Origin: Gemmobacter nectariphilus DSM 15620
GTDB lineage: Bacteria > Pseudomonadota > Alphaproteobacteria > Rhodobacterales > Rhodobacteraceae
Direction: 5' to 3'
Assembly (NCBI RefSeq): GCF_000429765.1
Contig: NZ_KE386949.1
Location: 310,001 to 374,000 of the forward strand
Length of the DNA: 64,000 bases
Program-made: the position numbers and the translations under genes
The notes under the pieces: generated by a model
The model's database searches: none
What the model was told of the DNA's origin: nothing
What the model saw: only the letters and a program-made list of their open reading frames with translations
In this document: one piece after another, positions 8,825-18,079 of the stretch
How positions within the stretch are numbered: position 1 is the stretch's first letter
Layout: the number at the start of each line of letters is the position of its first letter

Positions 8825-9643
8825 ATGAGCGGACCCGAGAGCAAGGCACGGTCGCATGGCCGGTTTTCGGTAAAGGTCTCGTTGCAGCCGCGCGACCTGA
8901 TGGAAGAGCCGCGCGTGGTGCGCGGGGCGTGGCGGGCCCGCGTCATCACCCTGTTCCCCGAGGCATTTCCGGGCACGCTGGGCCTGTCGCTGACCGGCAA
9001 GGCGCTGGATCAGGGGCTTTGGGCGCTGGAGACCATCGGCCTGCGCCAGTTCGGCGAAGGCAAGCACCGCAATGTCGATGATACCCCCGCCGGGGGCGGC
9101 GCCGGCATGGTGCTGCGCGCCGATGTGGTGACCCGCGCCCTGGCCGAGGCCAGCGAGGGCACCCCGCGCGAGCGCGCCCGCTGGCCCATCGTCTACCTCT
9201 CGCCGCGCGGGCGGCGGTTCGATCAGGCGATGGCCCGCGACTGGGCCGCCGCCGATGGCATCACGATGATCTGCGGCCGATTCGAAGGCGTAGATCAGCG
9301 CGTTCTGGACCGTTTCGCGATTCAAGAGGTCAGCCTGGGCGATTTCGTGATGACCGGCGGAGAGATCGCCGCGCAAGCGATGATCGACGCCACGGTCCGG
9401 CTGTTGCCCGGCGTTCTGGGCAACGCCGCCTCGACCGAGGAGGAAAGCTTTTCCGATGGTCTGCTCGAACATCCGCAATACACCCGCCCTGCCGTCTGGG
9501 ACGGGCGCGAGATCCCGGCCGTCCTGACCTCGGGCAATCATGCCGAGGTGGCCAAATGGCGCCGGGCCGAGGCCGAACGGATCACCCAGGAGCGCCGCCC
9601 CGACCTTTGGGCCGCCTATCTTGCGCGGCAGGGCAAAAGCTGA
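8825..9643 (+). CDS. trmD: tRNA (guanine-N1)-methyltransferase
   Basis: The 272-residue enzyme methylates G37 of tRNAs, guarding against frameshifting. SPOUT-fold motifs are present: ITLFPEAFPG, the GGGAGMVLRADVV loop, the trefoil-knot segment IYLSPRGRRFDQAMA (here VYLSPRG), CGRFEGVDQRV and LGDFVMTGGEIAA, where the aspartate and arginine neighbours are catalytic in the family. Compared with E. coli TrmD it has about 40 extra N-terminal residues, which I keep because AAGGGTAAGGGC precedes the ATG at 8825. It stands apart from rpsP, rimM and rplS, its usual operon partners. Confidence 0.95.
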   Translation: MSGPESKARSHGRFSVKVSLQPRDLMEEPRVVRGAWRARVITLFPEAFPGTLGLSLTGKALDQGLWALETIGLRQFGEGKHRNVDDTPAGGGAGMVLRADVVTRALAEASEGTPRERARWPIVYLSPRGRRFDQAMARDWAAADGITMICGRFEGVDQRVLDRFAIQEVSLGDFVMTGGEIAAQAMIDATVRLLPGVLGNAASTEEESFSDGLLEHPQYTRPAVWDGREIPAVLTSGNHAEVAKWRRAEAERITQERRPDLWAAYLARQGKS

Positions 9644-9779
9644 GCCCCGCCTTTGGCCTGCGTTCAAACAATTGTTGACCGTTTTCAGCCCAGGCTGGGC
9701 CGCGAACCCGGCCTCTGGTCTTGCCCTCGGGAAAGGGTGCGGCTAGCAAGTCCGGGTCGCCCATGGACCGGAGTGCCCG

Positions 9780-10064
9780 ATGACCTCGCTGCTGCAAATC
9801 CTGCTTATGATCCTGCAAGTGGCGCAATTCGTCATCCTTGCGCATATCATCATGAGCTGGCTGATCAACTTTCAGGTGCTGAACCTGCGCCAGCCGCTGG
9901 TCTATCAGATCTGGAACGGGCTGGAGCGGTTGCTGGCCCCGGTCTATGACCGCATCCGCTCGGTGCTGCCCAGCCTTGGCGGGCTGGATCTGGCGCCGCT
10001 GATCGCGCTGCTGGCGATCTATGCCCTGCGGATCGTGATCACGAACAACCTCTACAGCTTCTGA
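9780..10064 (+). CDS. YggT family membrane protein
   Basis: The 94-residue protein has two hydrophobic helices (about 5-33 and 62-88) flanking the family signature QPLVYQIWNGLERLLAPVYDRIRSVLP, the YGGT/CCB3 motif. Family members are inner-membrane proteins implicated in osmotic tolerance and, in plastids, cytochrome b6 maturation. The ATG follows GGACCGGAGTGCCCG. recQ begins 4 nt after its stop, so the two are probably cotranscribed. Confidence 0.88.
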   Translation: MTSLLQILLMILQVAQFVILAHIIMSWLINFQVLNLRQPLVYQIWNGLERLLAPVYDRIRSVLPSLGGLDLAPLIALLAIYALRIVITNNLYSF

Positions 10065-10068
10065 GCCA

Positions 10069-12108
10069 ATGCCCGATCCGCAGGAAGTTCTGTCCCGCGT
10101 CTTCGGGTTCCCCGACTTTCGCCCCGGCCAGGCGGAAATCGTCCAGGCCGTGCTGGCCGGGCGCAACACGCTGGCGATCATGCCGACGGGCGGGGGCAAG
10201 TCGCTGTGCTTTCAGTTGCCGGCCCTGTGCCGCGACGGGCTGACGGTGGTGATCTCGCCGCTGATCGCGCTGATGCGCGATCAGGTCCGCGCGCTGCGCG
10301 CGGTGGGGGTCGAGGCAGGCGCGCTGACATCGGGCAATACCGAGGAAGAGACGGCCGAGGTCTTTCAGGCGCTCGACGACGGGCGGCTGAAACTGCTGTA
10401 TCTGGCGCCCGAACGGCTGGCCAGCGTCGGCACACAGGCCATGCTGCGCCGCGTCGGCTGCACCCTGATCGCGGTGGACGAGGCGCATTGCGTCAGCCAG
10501 TGGGGCCATGATTTCCGCCCCGATTATCTGCGCATCGGCGAATTGCGCCAGTCGCTGGGCGTGCCGCTGGCGGCCTTTACCGCCACCGCCGATGCCGAAA
10601 CGCGGGGCGAGATCGTCACCCGCCTGTTCGGGGGCGAGACGCCGGAAACCTTTCTGCGCGGCTTTGACCGGCCGAACATCCACCTGGCCTTTGCCGCCAA
10701 GGACCAGCCCCGCAAGCAGATCCTGTCCTTTGTCACGGCGCGGCGGGGCCGGTCGGGGATTGTCTATTGCGGCACGCGGGCGCGGACGGAAACCCTGGCC
10801 CAGGCGCTGCGCGATGAGGGGCACCCCGCCATCGCCTACCACGGCGGCATGGACCCCGATCAGCGGCGCGAGGCCGAGCGGCGGTTCCAGCAGGAAGACG
10901 GGCTGATTGTCGTGGCCACCGTCGCCTTCGGCATGGGGATCGACAAGCCCGACATCCGCTGGGTCGCGCATTCTGACCTGCCCAAATCGATCGAGGGTTA
11001 CTATCAGGAAATCGGCCGCGCGGGCCGCGACGGGGCACCGGCGGAAACCCTGACGCTCTATGGCGCCGACGATATCCGCCTGCGCCGCAGCCAGATCGAC
11101 GAAGGGCTTGCCCCGCCTGAACGCAAACAGGCCGATCATGCCCGACTGAACGCCCTGCTGGGTCTGGCCGAGGCAACGGGGTGCCGGCGGCAGGTCTTGC
11201 TGGGTTATTTCGGCGAGACGGCCGAGCCTTGCGGCAACTGCGATCTGTGCGACCGGCCGGTCGAGATTTTCGATGCGACCGAGGCGGTGCGCAAGGCGCT
11301 GTCGGCCATCTTGCGCACCGGCGAATCCTTTGGCGCGGGGCATCTGATCGACATCCTGCGCGGCAACGAGACCGAAAAGGTCAAGGCGCGCGGGCATGAC
11401 CGGCTGCCGACCTTTGCCGTCGGGCGCGACATGGCGAAATCGGCCTGGGATGCGGTCTTCCGCCAGATGATGGGGCGCGATCTGGTCCGCCCCGATCCCG
11501 AACGCCACGGCGCCTTGCGCATGACCGAGGCAGCCGTTCCGGTGCTCAAGGGCGAAGTGCCGATCCACCTGCGCCGCGATGCGCTGAAGGCAACCGACCG
11601 CCCCGCCGTCAAGGCGCTGGTGGCCGAGGAGGACGCGCCGCTGCTGTCCGCGCTGAAAGCCAAGCGCCGCGCCCTGGCCGAGGCGGCGGGCGTTCCGGCC
11701 TATATCGTCTTTCCCGACCGCACCCTTGTCGAAATGGCCGAGCGCCGCCCGAGCACCATGGACGAAATGGCCCGCATCACCGGGGTTGGCGCCAAGAAGC
11801 TGGAAAGCTTTGGCGCCGACTTCCTGTCGGTGATCGCCGGCGCGGCCGAACCGCTGCACCCCCAGCGGATGCGCCTTGCCGGGCGGGCCGAGGCCGAGGT
11901 GTTCGACCGCCTGCAAGAAGCCCAGCTGGAACTGGTGCGCGGCGAGGACGGGGCGGGCAAATACCTGACCTGCACCCATGCCACGCTGCGGATGATCGCC
12001 GAACGCCGCCCCGGATCGCTGGCCGAGCTGGAGCGGGTGCAGGGCATGGGGCCACAAAAGGCCGAACGCTTCGGCGCCGCCTTTCTGGAAATCCTGCGCG
12101 AGGCCTGA
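10069..12108 (+). CDS. recQ: ATP-dependent DNA helicase RecQ
   Basis: The 679-residue superfamily-2 helicase unwinds DNA 3'-5' in recombination and fork repair. Motif 0 GFPDFRPGQ, Walker A MPTGGGKS, the AVDEAHCVSQWGHDFRPDY block (DEAH box plus aromatic-rich loop), motif IV-VI with YYQEIGRAGRDG and the zinc-binding cysteines around CRRQVLLGYF...CGNCDLC are all present. A winged-helix (RQC) region follows, then two HRDC modules near 525-600 and 605-675. It begins 4 nt after yggT. A short GCCGGG-CGAA-CCCGGC stem lies directly after the stop. Confidence 0.96.
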   Translation: MPDPQEVLSRVFGFPDFRPGQAEIVQAVLAGRNTLAIMPTGGGKSLCFQLPALCRDGLTVVISPLIALMRDQVRALRAVGVEAGALTSGNTEEETAEVFQALDDGRLKLLYLAPERLASVGTQAMLRRVGCTLIAVDEAHCVSQWGHDFRPDYLRIGELRQSLGVPLAAFTATADAETRGEIVTRLFGGETPETFLRGFDRPNIHLAFAAKDQPRKQILSFVTARRGRSGIVYCGTRARTETLAQALRDEGHPAIAYHGGMDPDQRREAERRFQQEDGLIVVATVAFGMGIDKPDIRWVAHSDLPKSIEGYYQEIGRAGRDGAPAETLTLYGADDIRLRRSQIDEGLAPPERKQADHARLNALLGLAEATGCRRQVLLGYFGETAEPCGNCDLCDRPVEIFDATEAVRKALSAILRTGESFGAGHLIDILRGNETEKVKARGHDRLPTFAVGRDMAKSAWDAVFRQMMGRDLVRPDPERHGALRMTEAAVPVLKGEVPIHLRRDALKATDRPAVKALVAEEDAPLLSALKAKRRALAEAAGVPAYIVFPDRTLVEMAERRPSTMDEMARITGVGAKKLESFGADFLSVIAGAAEPLHPQRMRLAGRAEAEVFDRLQEAQLELVRGEDGAGKYLTCTHATLRMIAERRPGSLAELERVQGMGPQKAERFGAAFLEILREA

Positions 12109-12206
12109 GCCGGGCGAACCCGGCCCACCGCCATTGCCGCAAACCGCCCCAGATGCTATGGCGCAGCAGGAATTGGCAACGGCCAAACGCGTAAAAAGGA
12201 CAAGTC

Positions 12207-13607
12207 ATGGCGCAGGACTACATCGTCAAGGATATCGGGCTGGCAGAGTTCGGCCGCAAGGAACTCGACATCGCCGAAACCGAGATGCCGGGCCTGATGG
12301 CCTGCCGCGCCGAATTCGGCGAGACCAAGCCGCTGAAAGGCGCGCGGATCGCCGGCAGCCTGCACATGACGATCCAGACCGCCGTTCTGATCGAAACGCT
12401 CAAGGCCCTGGGCGCCGATGTCCGCTGGGCGTCGTGCAACATCTTCTCGACCCAGGACCACGCGGCAGCGGCGATTGCCGCGACCGGCACCCCGGTCTTT
12501 GCGGTCAAGGGCGAAAGCCTGGAAGAATACTGGGATTACACCGACCGCATCTTCCAGTTCGGGGGGATCGGTGGCACCTGCAACATGATCCTCGACGATG
12601 GCGGCGATGCGACGCTCTATATCCTGATGGGCGCGCGCGTCGAGGCAGGCGAGACCGACCTGATCGAAACCCCGACCAGCGAGGAAGAGGTGTGCCTCTT
12701 CAACCAGATCAAGAAGCGCCTGAAGGCCAGCCCCGGCTGGTTCACCAAACAGCGCGCCGAGATCCAGGGCGTGTCCGAGGAAACCACCACGGGCGTCAAG
12801 CGCCTTTATGATCTGCACAAGAAGGGCCTGCTGCCCTTCCCGGCGATCAACGTCAACGACAGCGTCACCAAGTCGAAGTTCGACAACAAGTATGGCTGCA
12901 AGGAATCGCTGGTCGACGGCATCCGCCGCGCAACCGATGTGATGATGGCCGGCAAGGTCGCCGTGGTCTGCGGCTATGGCGATGTGGGCAAGGGCTCGGC
13001 GGCCTCGCTGGCCGGTGCAGGCGCCCGCGTCAAGGTGACCGAGGTTGACCCGATCTGCGCGCTGCAAGCCGCGATGGACGGGTTCGAGGTCGTGCTGCTG
13101 GAAGATGTCATCGACACCGCCGACATCTTCATCACCACCACCGGCAACAAGGACGTCATCCGCATCGAGCATATGCGCGCGATGAAGGACATGGCGATCG
13201 TCGGCAACATCGGGCACTTCGACAATGAAATCCAGGTCGCCGCGCTGAAGAACCACAAGTGGACCAACATCAAGGACCAAGTGGACATGATCACCATGCC
13301 CTCGGGCAACCGGATCATCCTGCTGTCCGAAGGGCGTCTGCTGAACCTTGGCAATGCGACCGGGCACCCGTCCTTTGTGATGTCGGCCAGCTTCACCAAC
13401 CAGGTGCTGGCACAGATCGAGCTGTGGACCAAGGGCGATCACTACAAGCCCGGCGTCTACATCCTGCCCAAGCATCTGGACGAAAAGGTGGCCCGCCTGC
13501 ATCTGGAACGGATCGGGGTCAAGCTGACGGTGCTCAAGCCCGATCAGGCGGCCTATATCGGCGTGACGCCCGAAGGCCCGTTCAAGCCCGAGCATTACCG
13601 CTATTGA
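12207..13607 (+). CDS. ahcY: Adenosylhomocysteinase (S-adenosylhomocysteine hydrolase)
   Basis: The 466-residue cytosolic enzyme splits S-adenosylhomocysteine to adenosine and homocysteine, keeping the methylation cycle running. The NAD-binding loop [15 protein letters not shown], the substrate segments [17 protein letters not shown] and [16 protein letters not shown], and the C-terminal KPEHYRY, which reaches the neighbouring subunit's NAD site in the family, are all visible. The ATG at 12207 has AAAAGGACAAGTC in front. It is flanked by a 98-bp leader (no SAH-riboswitch motif found) and a strong terminator, so it is probably a single-gene unit. The adenosine product links it to the purine salvage genes at 14.5-24 kb. 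Confidence 0.97.
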   Translation: MAQDYIVKDIGLAEFGRKELDIAETEMPGLMACRAEFGETKPLKGARIAGSLHMTIQTAVLIETLKALGADVRWASCNIFSTQDHAAAAIAATGTPVFAVKGESLEEYWDYTDRIFQFGGIGGTCNMILDDGGDATLYILMGARVEAGETDLIETPTSEEEVCLFNQIKKRLKASPGWFTKQRAEIQGVSEETTTGVKRLYDLHKKGLLPFPAINVNDSVTKSKFDNKYGCKESLVDGIRRATDVMMAGKVAVVCGYGDVGKGSAASLAGAGARVKVTEVDPICALQAAMDGFEVVLLEDVIDTADIFITTTGNKDVIRIEHMRAMKDMAIVGNIGHFDNEIQVAALKNHKWTNIKDQVDMITMPSGNRIILLSEGRLLNLGNATGHPSFVMSASFTNQVLAQIELWTKGDHYKPGVYILPKHLDEKVARLHLERIGVKLTVLKPDQAAYIGVTPEGPFKPEHYRY

Positions 13608-13626
13608 TACCCCTTTCAGGGATCGC

Positions 13627-13654
13627 AAGGGCCGCCGGGCAACCGGCGGCCCTT
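13627..13654 (+). terminator. Intrinsic terminator after ahcY
   Basis: A perfect 12-bp stem AAGGGCCGCCGG/CCGGCGGCCCTT with a GCAA tetraloop begins 19 bp after the ahcY stop and is followed by TTGTCGTTG. Confidence 0.8.
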
Positions 13655-13803
13655 GTCGTTGCCGGCCCTGCGGTGTTCCGCCGGCACGGGGAGAAACGGG
13701 GCAGAATTCCCTTGGTCCGCCCGTTGCATTGCGCCTAAGGTTCGTGGGGGCGCCGGCCTGAATGGGTCAGGCACATGACCGAACCACACATGGGGGACAT
13801 GGG

Positions 13804-14145
13804 ATGAGCAAACGTGACGAGTTGATCGCCAAATACGCCGACGATCTGCGCAACAAATGCAGGGTCGAGCCGGATATGGCGCTTCTGACCAAGGTGACCA
13901 TCGGCTGCGGCCCGGCAATCTACAATGCCGACAGCGAAACGGTCGCGGCCTCGCAGCCGGCCGAGCTTGAGACGGTCAAGAAGAACTTCCTGATGAAGAA
14001 GCTGGGCCTGCCCGACAGCCCTGCCCTGATGGATGCGATCAACGCGGTCGTCGAGGTCTATGGCAAGTCCGAGCGCAACAAGTATCGCGCGGTGGTCTAT
14101 TACCTGCTGGTCAAGCATTTCGGCAAGGAAGCGGTCTATGGCTGA
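13804..14145 (+). CDS. DUF2853 family protein
   Basis: The 113-residue, probably helical cytosolic protein begins MSKRDELIAKYADDLRNKC and carries the DUF2853 features LLTKVTIGCGPAIYNADSETVA and NKYRAVVYYLLVKHFGKE. Function is unknown; structures in the family show a small helical bundle. GGGGGACATGGG precedes the ATG at 13804; an in-frame ATG at 13762 lacks a ribosome site. It is monocistronic, ending in a stem-loop. Confidence 0.85.
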   Translation: MSKRDELIAKYADDLRNKCRVEPDMALLTKVTIGCGPAIYNADSETVAASQPAELETVKKNFLMKKLGLPDSPALMDAINAVVEVYGKSERNKYRAVVYYLLVKHFGKEAVYG

Positions 14146-14152
14146 ACCGCCG

Positions 14153-14177
14153 CGCCGGATTTGAGGAAAATCCGGCG
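14153..14177 (+). terminator. Stem-loop after the DUF2853 gene
   Basis: A perfect 10-bp stem CGCCGGATTT/AAATCCGGCG with a GAGGA loop begins 7 bp after the stop; no T-run follows, so it may act mainly as a 3'-end stabiliser. Confidence 0.6.
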
Positions 14178-14495
14178 TATTCGCCATTTGGCGCCAGGGC
14201 GCTGCGGGTGTATCAAGGGGTCAAGGGCCAGTATGGCCGGAACCTGATGATCTTCCCGTGGTGCGAGGGGTGCGCCTGGGTGTGAAGGGGGGTTCCGGTT
14301 CGCCGGGCCCCCCGTTTCCTTTTCAGCGTGGTTCTGTCGGCTGCCGGGGATGGGGGTTTCACACCCCCAATGCGGCACGGCGCCAAGGCGCCGTGCCGCA
14401 TTCCCCCGTGGGATATTTTCTTCAAGGCGAAAGGGGGCGGTGTCTTTGCCGCCGAGGCACCTTCGGGAGGCCGCCGCGACGATTTGGGGGCCACC
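14178..14495. other. Gene-free convergent region with nested hairpins
   Basis: Between the DUF2853 gene and the convergent phosphoribosyltransferase gene I find no credible coding frame. It holds a TGGGGGT-TTCAC-ACCCCCA stem (14351-14369), a perfect 14-bp inverted repeat (14371-14400) and a dispersed-motif copy (14403-14431) packed into 81 bp; the rest is featureless. Confidence 0.6.
14351..14431 (+). repeat. Dispersed element copy 4 with two upstream hairpins
   Basis: The first stem is TGGGGGT/ACCCCCA (14351-14369). The second is a perfect inverted repeat TGCGGCACGGCGCC/GGCGCCGTGCCGCA (14371-14400) separated by AA. The motif GGGATATTT-N6-AGGCGAA follows at 14403-14431. Confidence 0.7.
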
Positions 14496-15185
14496 CTAGG
14501 CCTGGGGATCGGGGCGCCAGCGTTGATCTGTGCCAAGGCGCAGGCGCGGGGTGGCGATGGCGGACACGAACCCCATGCCGGGAGGCACCGCTGCGGACCA
14601 CAGCCGCCCCTGCGCCATGGCAAAACCGCAGGCAACCGGGGTGACGCCCGCCTTTGACAGCACCGCAAGCGCCGCGCGCAGGGTGCTGCCGGTGCTGGCC
14701 ACATCGTCGACCAAGGCCACCCGCCGCCCGGACAGCAGCGGCAGCATACGCGGGTCAAGGTATAGCCGCTTGCCCTGCCCCGGCGTGGTGATCGAGGACA
14801 GCGGCTCGGACAGATCCTCGTCATACCAGAACTTGCGGCTGGTCCCCATGGGCACCATCCGGCGATGCCCCAGCCGCCGCGCCACTGCATCGGCAAGGCC
14901 AAGACCCAGCGTCGGCAATCCGACCACCACCTCGGGCGCATGGGATGCCAGCCGGGCCGCCAGCACCTCGGCCAGCGCATCGGCCACCGCGAACCCCGCC
15001 TGATTGACGATCAGCGATGCAACGCCCTGTGTGCCATCCCCCGGCAGGGTGCGGATGGGCAAGGCTATCTGGCGCCCGTCGGGCAACCGTGCCGGATAAA
15101 GGCCTTGATAGCCCGCCGCATCATCCCACGGCAGGGTGCCGGGCGGGAAAAGGTCTTGCCAGAACTCGTGCGGGGCCAGGGTCAC
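14496..15185 (-). CDS. Phosphoribosyltransferase family protein
   Basis: The 229-residue protein has the type I phosphoribosyltransferase signature VALVDDVASTGSTLRAALAVL (PRPP loop with two acidic residues, about 151-171) and a GLPTLGLGLADAVARRLGH nucleotide-fold strand-loop. Such enzymes join a nucleobase to PRPP; adenine or xanthine phosphoribosyltransferases are the nearest relatives, but the specificity hood cannot be assigned. It starts with GTG overlapping the stop of the nucleoside hydrolase gene (GTGA, 15182-15185), which implies translational coupling: hydrolase frees the base, this enzyme would recapture it. That coupling argument is inference. Confidence 0.8.
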   Translation of the reverse strand: MTLAPHEFWQDLFPPGTLPWDDAAGYQGLYPARLPDGRQIALPIRTLPGDGTQGVASLIVNQAGFAVADALAEVLAARLASHAPEVVVGLPTLGLGLADAVARRLGHRRMVPMGTSRKFWYDEDLSEPLSSITTPGQGKRLYLDPRMLPLLSGRRVALVDDVASTGSTLRAALAVLSKAGVTPVACGFAMAQGRLWSAAVPPGMGFVSAIATPRLRLGTDQRWRPDPQA

Positions 15186-16096
15186 GAAAGGCCCGCGATC
15201 AGCTGCTCGACGGCTGCGCGTCCTTCGACCTCGGTTGCGACCAGCACCAGCATGCGCGAGATCTCGGGCGTCAGCGCGCCCGCATCGCGGGTGGGGCCAA
15301 GGTCGACCGCAAGGCCGGTCGATTCCAGCCCGAACAGTTCACGGTTCGTCGCCATCAGCATCACGCAAGGATCATGCAGGGGGCGGCTTTCGGCGCCTGG
15401 CCCGGTGACGGTGGTGTTCTGGAAATAGGCCTCGATCAGCCGGGCGGAATACTGTGCCTGCGGGGTGCCGGCGGCGTGAAGGCGCGCGCAATCCTCGGGC
15501 GTTGCACGCACCTGGCGCGTGACATCCAGCGGGATCAGCACGATCGGCAGGCCCGAGCCCAGCACGATGTCCGCCGCCTCGGGGTCAGCCGCCATGTTGA
15601 ATTCCGACCGTGGCCCGATATTGCCCTTGTCGCGCAGCGCGCCGCCCATGGCGATGATGCGGCTGACACGGCGGGCCGCGACGGGATGCTGCTGGAACAG
15701 CCGGGCAATGTTGGTCATCGGGCCCAGCACCATCAGAACCACCTCCGAGGCCGGCTCGCGCATCAGCGTCTCGGCCAGAAAGCTGACCGCATCATCCCGC
15801 GCGGGCACTGTAGGCATGGGGAAATCGACCCCGCCCAGACCGTCCGATCCATGGATGTCCGACACGTCGAACCCCTTGCGCGACAGCGGCCCGGCGGCCC
15901 CCGCGTGCACGGGAATATCCTCGCGCCCCATCAGCGCCAGGATGCGGCCGGCGTTGCGCGTGGTCCGCTCGATCCCGATGTTGCCGGCAACGGTGGTGAT
16001 CCCGAGAACCTCGAGGTCCGGCGCGGCAAGGGCATAAAGGATCGCCACGGCATCGTCGATGCCGGGGTCCGTGTCGATCAGCACTCGGGTGGTCAT
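15182..16096 (-). CDS. Nucleoside hydrolase (inosine-uridine preferring family)
   Basis: The 304-residue enzyme cleaves the N-glycosidic bond of ribonucleosides to ribose and base. The N-terminal calcium-binding signature VLIDTDPGIDDAVAILYAL is intact, as are GITTVAGNIGIERTTRNA, the FPMPTVPARDDAVSFLAE region, and a conserved SEFNMAADPEAADIVLGSG block with the aspartate that completes the metal site. The start at 16096 begins the first strand; the frame is open further upstream without sense. It is coupled to a phosphoribosyltransferase gene and divergent from an adenine deaminase gene, with 73 bp between the starts that must hold both promoters. Confidence 0.92.
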   Translation of the reverse strand: MTTRVLIDTDPGIDDAVAILYALAAPDLEVLGITTVAGNIGIERTTRNAGRILALMGREDIPVHAGAAGPLSRKGFDVSDIHGSDGLGGVDFPMPTVPARDDAVSFLAETLMREPASEVVLMVLGPMTNIARLFQQHPVAARRVSRIIAMGGALRDKGNIGPRSEFNMAADPEAADIVLGSGLPIVLIPLDVTRQVRATPEDCARLHAAGTPQAQYSARLIEAYFQNTTVTGPGAESRPLHDPCVMLMATNRELFGLESTGLAVDLGPTRDAGALTPEISRMLVLVATEVEGRAAVEQLIAGLS

Positions 16097-16169
16097 GTTG
16101 TCTCCGCTTCGTCTCTGGCCATTCAACGCGCCCGCTGGCAGATTGCAACCCCATGCGATGGAGAGCCCG

Positions 16170-18017
16170 ATGCCCGACGATCTGATCCTGAACGCAGCCG
16201 ACGAGGTCAAGATCCGTCAGGCGCTGGTGCTGGTCGCGCTGGGGCGGCAACCTGCCGATCTGGCGCTGCGGGTCGGGCGGCTGTTCGATGCCCCCACCGG
16301 CACCTGGATGGAGGATGCCGAGATCGTCATCAAGGGCCGCCGCATCGCCTATACCGGCCCGCGCGGGTCCTGGCCGGGCACGGCCGCACGGATCGAGGAT
16401 CGCCCCGCCCTTGCCGCCGTGCCCGGCTTTGGCGAGGTGCACAAGCATATCGAATCCAGCCACCTGACCCCGGAACATGAGGCCGCGCTGGTGCTGCCCC
16501 ATGGCAATACCTGGACCTGCGAGGCGAGCCACGAATTTTCCAACGTCAACGGCGCGAAGAACCTGGACTTCTGGCTGACCGCCCGCCGCGCGGGCTGCCC
16601 GCTGAAAATCTTTCCGCTGCCGGGGTCGGCCGTGCCCCCCACGGGCTACGAGGTTTCGGGCGGGCATTTCGGCGCACAGGAACAGGCCGTCTTCATGGCC
16701 GAGCCGATGGTGGCCGGACTGGACGAGGTGATGGACTGGCCCGCCGTCTGGAACCGCGAGAACCCCTCCTATGACCGGCTTTGGGGCATGATCGGCGCGA
16801 CCTTTGCGGCGCGCGGCGTGGTCGAGGGACACGCGGCAGGCATGCGCGATCTGCCCGGCATCAACGCCTTTGCCGCCGCCGGTCTTGCCAGCGACCACGA
16901 GGCATGGACGCCCGAGGAAGCCTGGGACAAGCTCCGCCATGGCCTGTTCCTGGAAATCCGCCCGCATTCCATGCCCGACATCATCGGCGGGTTGCTGGAG
17001 CGCGGGCTGAAGGACTGGTCGCAGATCGCCTTTGCGACCGATGACCGCGGCGCCTCGGACACGCTGAAGATGGGGGCGACCGATTACAACGTGCGCCTGG
17101 CGATCCAGTCGGGGCTGACGCCGGAACAGGCGATCCAGTGCGTCACCATCAACCCGGCCCGGCATATGCGCCTGACGCCCTGGGTCGGCGCCATCGCACC
17201 GGGGCGTTATGCGGACCTGGTGCTGCTGTCCGATGTGGCCACGCTGGAGATTGCCGAGGTCTGGGCGGATGGCGCGCAAGTCTCCTCTGGCAAGGCATAC
17301 ACCGGCGCCCTGCCCCGCATCGACTGGCCCGACTGGGCGACGACATCGGTAAAGCTGCCGCGCGCGCTGACGGCCGAGGATTTCGCCATCCCCGCCCCCG
17401 GCCCCATGGCCAAGGCCGCGCTGCTGCGCCCGTTCCACTGGGCGGATGACTTCATCACCACGGACCTGCCGGTCGAAAACGGTCAGGTTCAGCGCGACAC
17501 CGCCCGCAATATCACCAAATTCGCCGTGGTGGACCGGCACACGGGCGCGGGCACCATCGGCCGCATGTTCTGGCTGGGCACCGGCCCGGCCACGCCGGAT
17601 ACCGCCGTCGCCTGCTCGGTCGCGCATGACAGCCATAATATCTGGGTCGTGGGGTCGTCCGATGCCGCCATGGCGCTGGCGGTCAACCATCTGCGCGAAA
17701 CCCAGGGCGGCTGGGCGCTGGCCACCGGCGGGCGCATCACGGCGCAGGTCCGCTATGAGGTCGGCGGGCTGATGACCGCCCGCCCTGCCGAAACCTTGCA
17801 CGCCGAGATGGAAGCCCTCTATGCCGAGGCGGCGAAGATCGACTGGATGTTTGAGCCCACCTTCTCGCCCCGCTGGTGGGCCGGCTTCCCCGAGCGGCTG
17901 CAATTCGCAACCCTGACCTGCGCGCCCTGGCGCTGGGTGCTGGTGGCGCCGAACCCCGCCGCCCCCACGGGCCTTGTGAACGTGCAGACCGGCCAGTCCC
18001 ACCCGGTGGTCTGGTAG
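16170..18017 (+). CDS. ade: Adenine deaminase
   Basis: The 615-residue amidohydrolase converts adenine to hypoxanthine and ammonia. The family arrangement is seen: a beta-sandwich start (DEVKIRQALVLVALG), the metal-site VPGFGEVHKHIESSHLTPEHEAALVLPHG (HxH variant), ATDDRGASDTLKMG, the INPARHMRLTPWVGAIAPGRYADLVLL return to the sandwich, and the large C-terminal domain (SHNIWVVGSSDAAMALAVNHL) that sets adenine deaminases apart from other amidohydrolases. The ATG at 16170 has GGAGAG 4 nt upstream; ATG at 16158 is an alternative. It is divergent from the nucleoside hydrolase operon and convergent with the transporter-linked amidohydrolase. Confidence 0.88.
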   Translation: MPDDLILNAADEVKIRQALVLVALGRQPADLALRVGRLFDAPTGTWMEDAEIVIKGRRIAYTGPRGSWPGTAARIEDRPALAAVPGFGEVHKHIESSHLTPEHEAALVLPHGNTWTCEASHEFSNVNGAKNLDFWLTARRAGCPLKIFPLPGSAVPPTGYEVSGGHFGAQEQAVFMAEPMVAGLDEVMDWPAVWNRENPSYDRLWGMIGATFAARGVVEGHAAGMRDLPGINAFAAAGLASDHEAWTPEEAWDKLRHGLFLEIRPHSMPDIIGGLLERGLKDWSQIAFATDDRGASDTLKMGATDYNVRLAIQSGLTPEQAIQCVTINPARHMRLTPWVGAIAPGRYADLVLLSDVATLEIAEVWADGAQVSSGKAYTGALPRIDWPDWATTSVKLPRALTAEDFAIPAPGPMAKAALLRPFHWADDFITTDLPVENGQVQRDTARNITKFAVVDRHTGAGTIGRMFWLGTGPATPDTAVACSVAHDSHNIWVVGSSDAAMALAVNHLRETQGGWALATGGRITAQVRYEVGGLMTARPAETLHAEMEALYAEAAKIDWMFEPTFSPRWWAGFPERLQFATLTCAPWRWVLVAPNPAAPTGLVNVQTGQSHPVVW

Positions 18018-18026
18018 ACCTGCAAC

Positions 18027-18073
18027 TTCATCTTTCCCCAAATACCCTGGGGGTCCGGGGGCGATGCCCCCGG
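18027..18073 (-). repeat. Dispersed element copy 5 (minus orientation) with G5C hairpin
   Basis: On the minus strand a perfect CCGGGGGC-ATC-GCCCCCGG stem (18055-18073) is followed by GGGTATTT-N6-AGATGAA (18027-18053). It fills the gap between two convergent genes and could double as a terminator. Confidence 0.7.
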
Positions 18074-18079
18074 CCTCGC

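Noticed and set aside
12109-12206. SAH or SAM riboswitch upstream of ahcY.
   Set aside because: The leader is only 98 nt and I could not find the conserved pairing or core motifs; only a small GCCGGG-CGAA-CCCGGC stem directly after recQ.
14258-14657. Overlapping plus-strand frames after the DUF2853 gene.
   Set aside because: They run across hairpins and the opposite-strand phosphoribosyltransferase gene and have non-coding composition.
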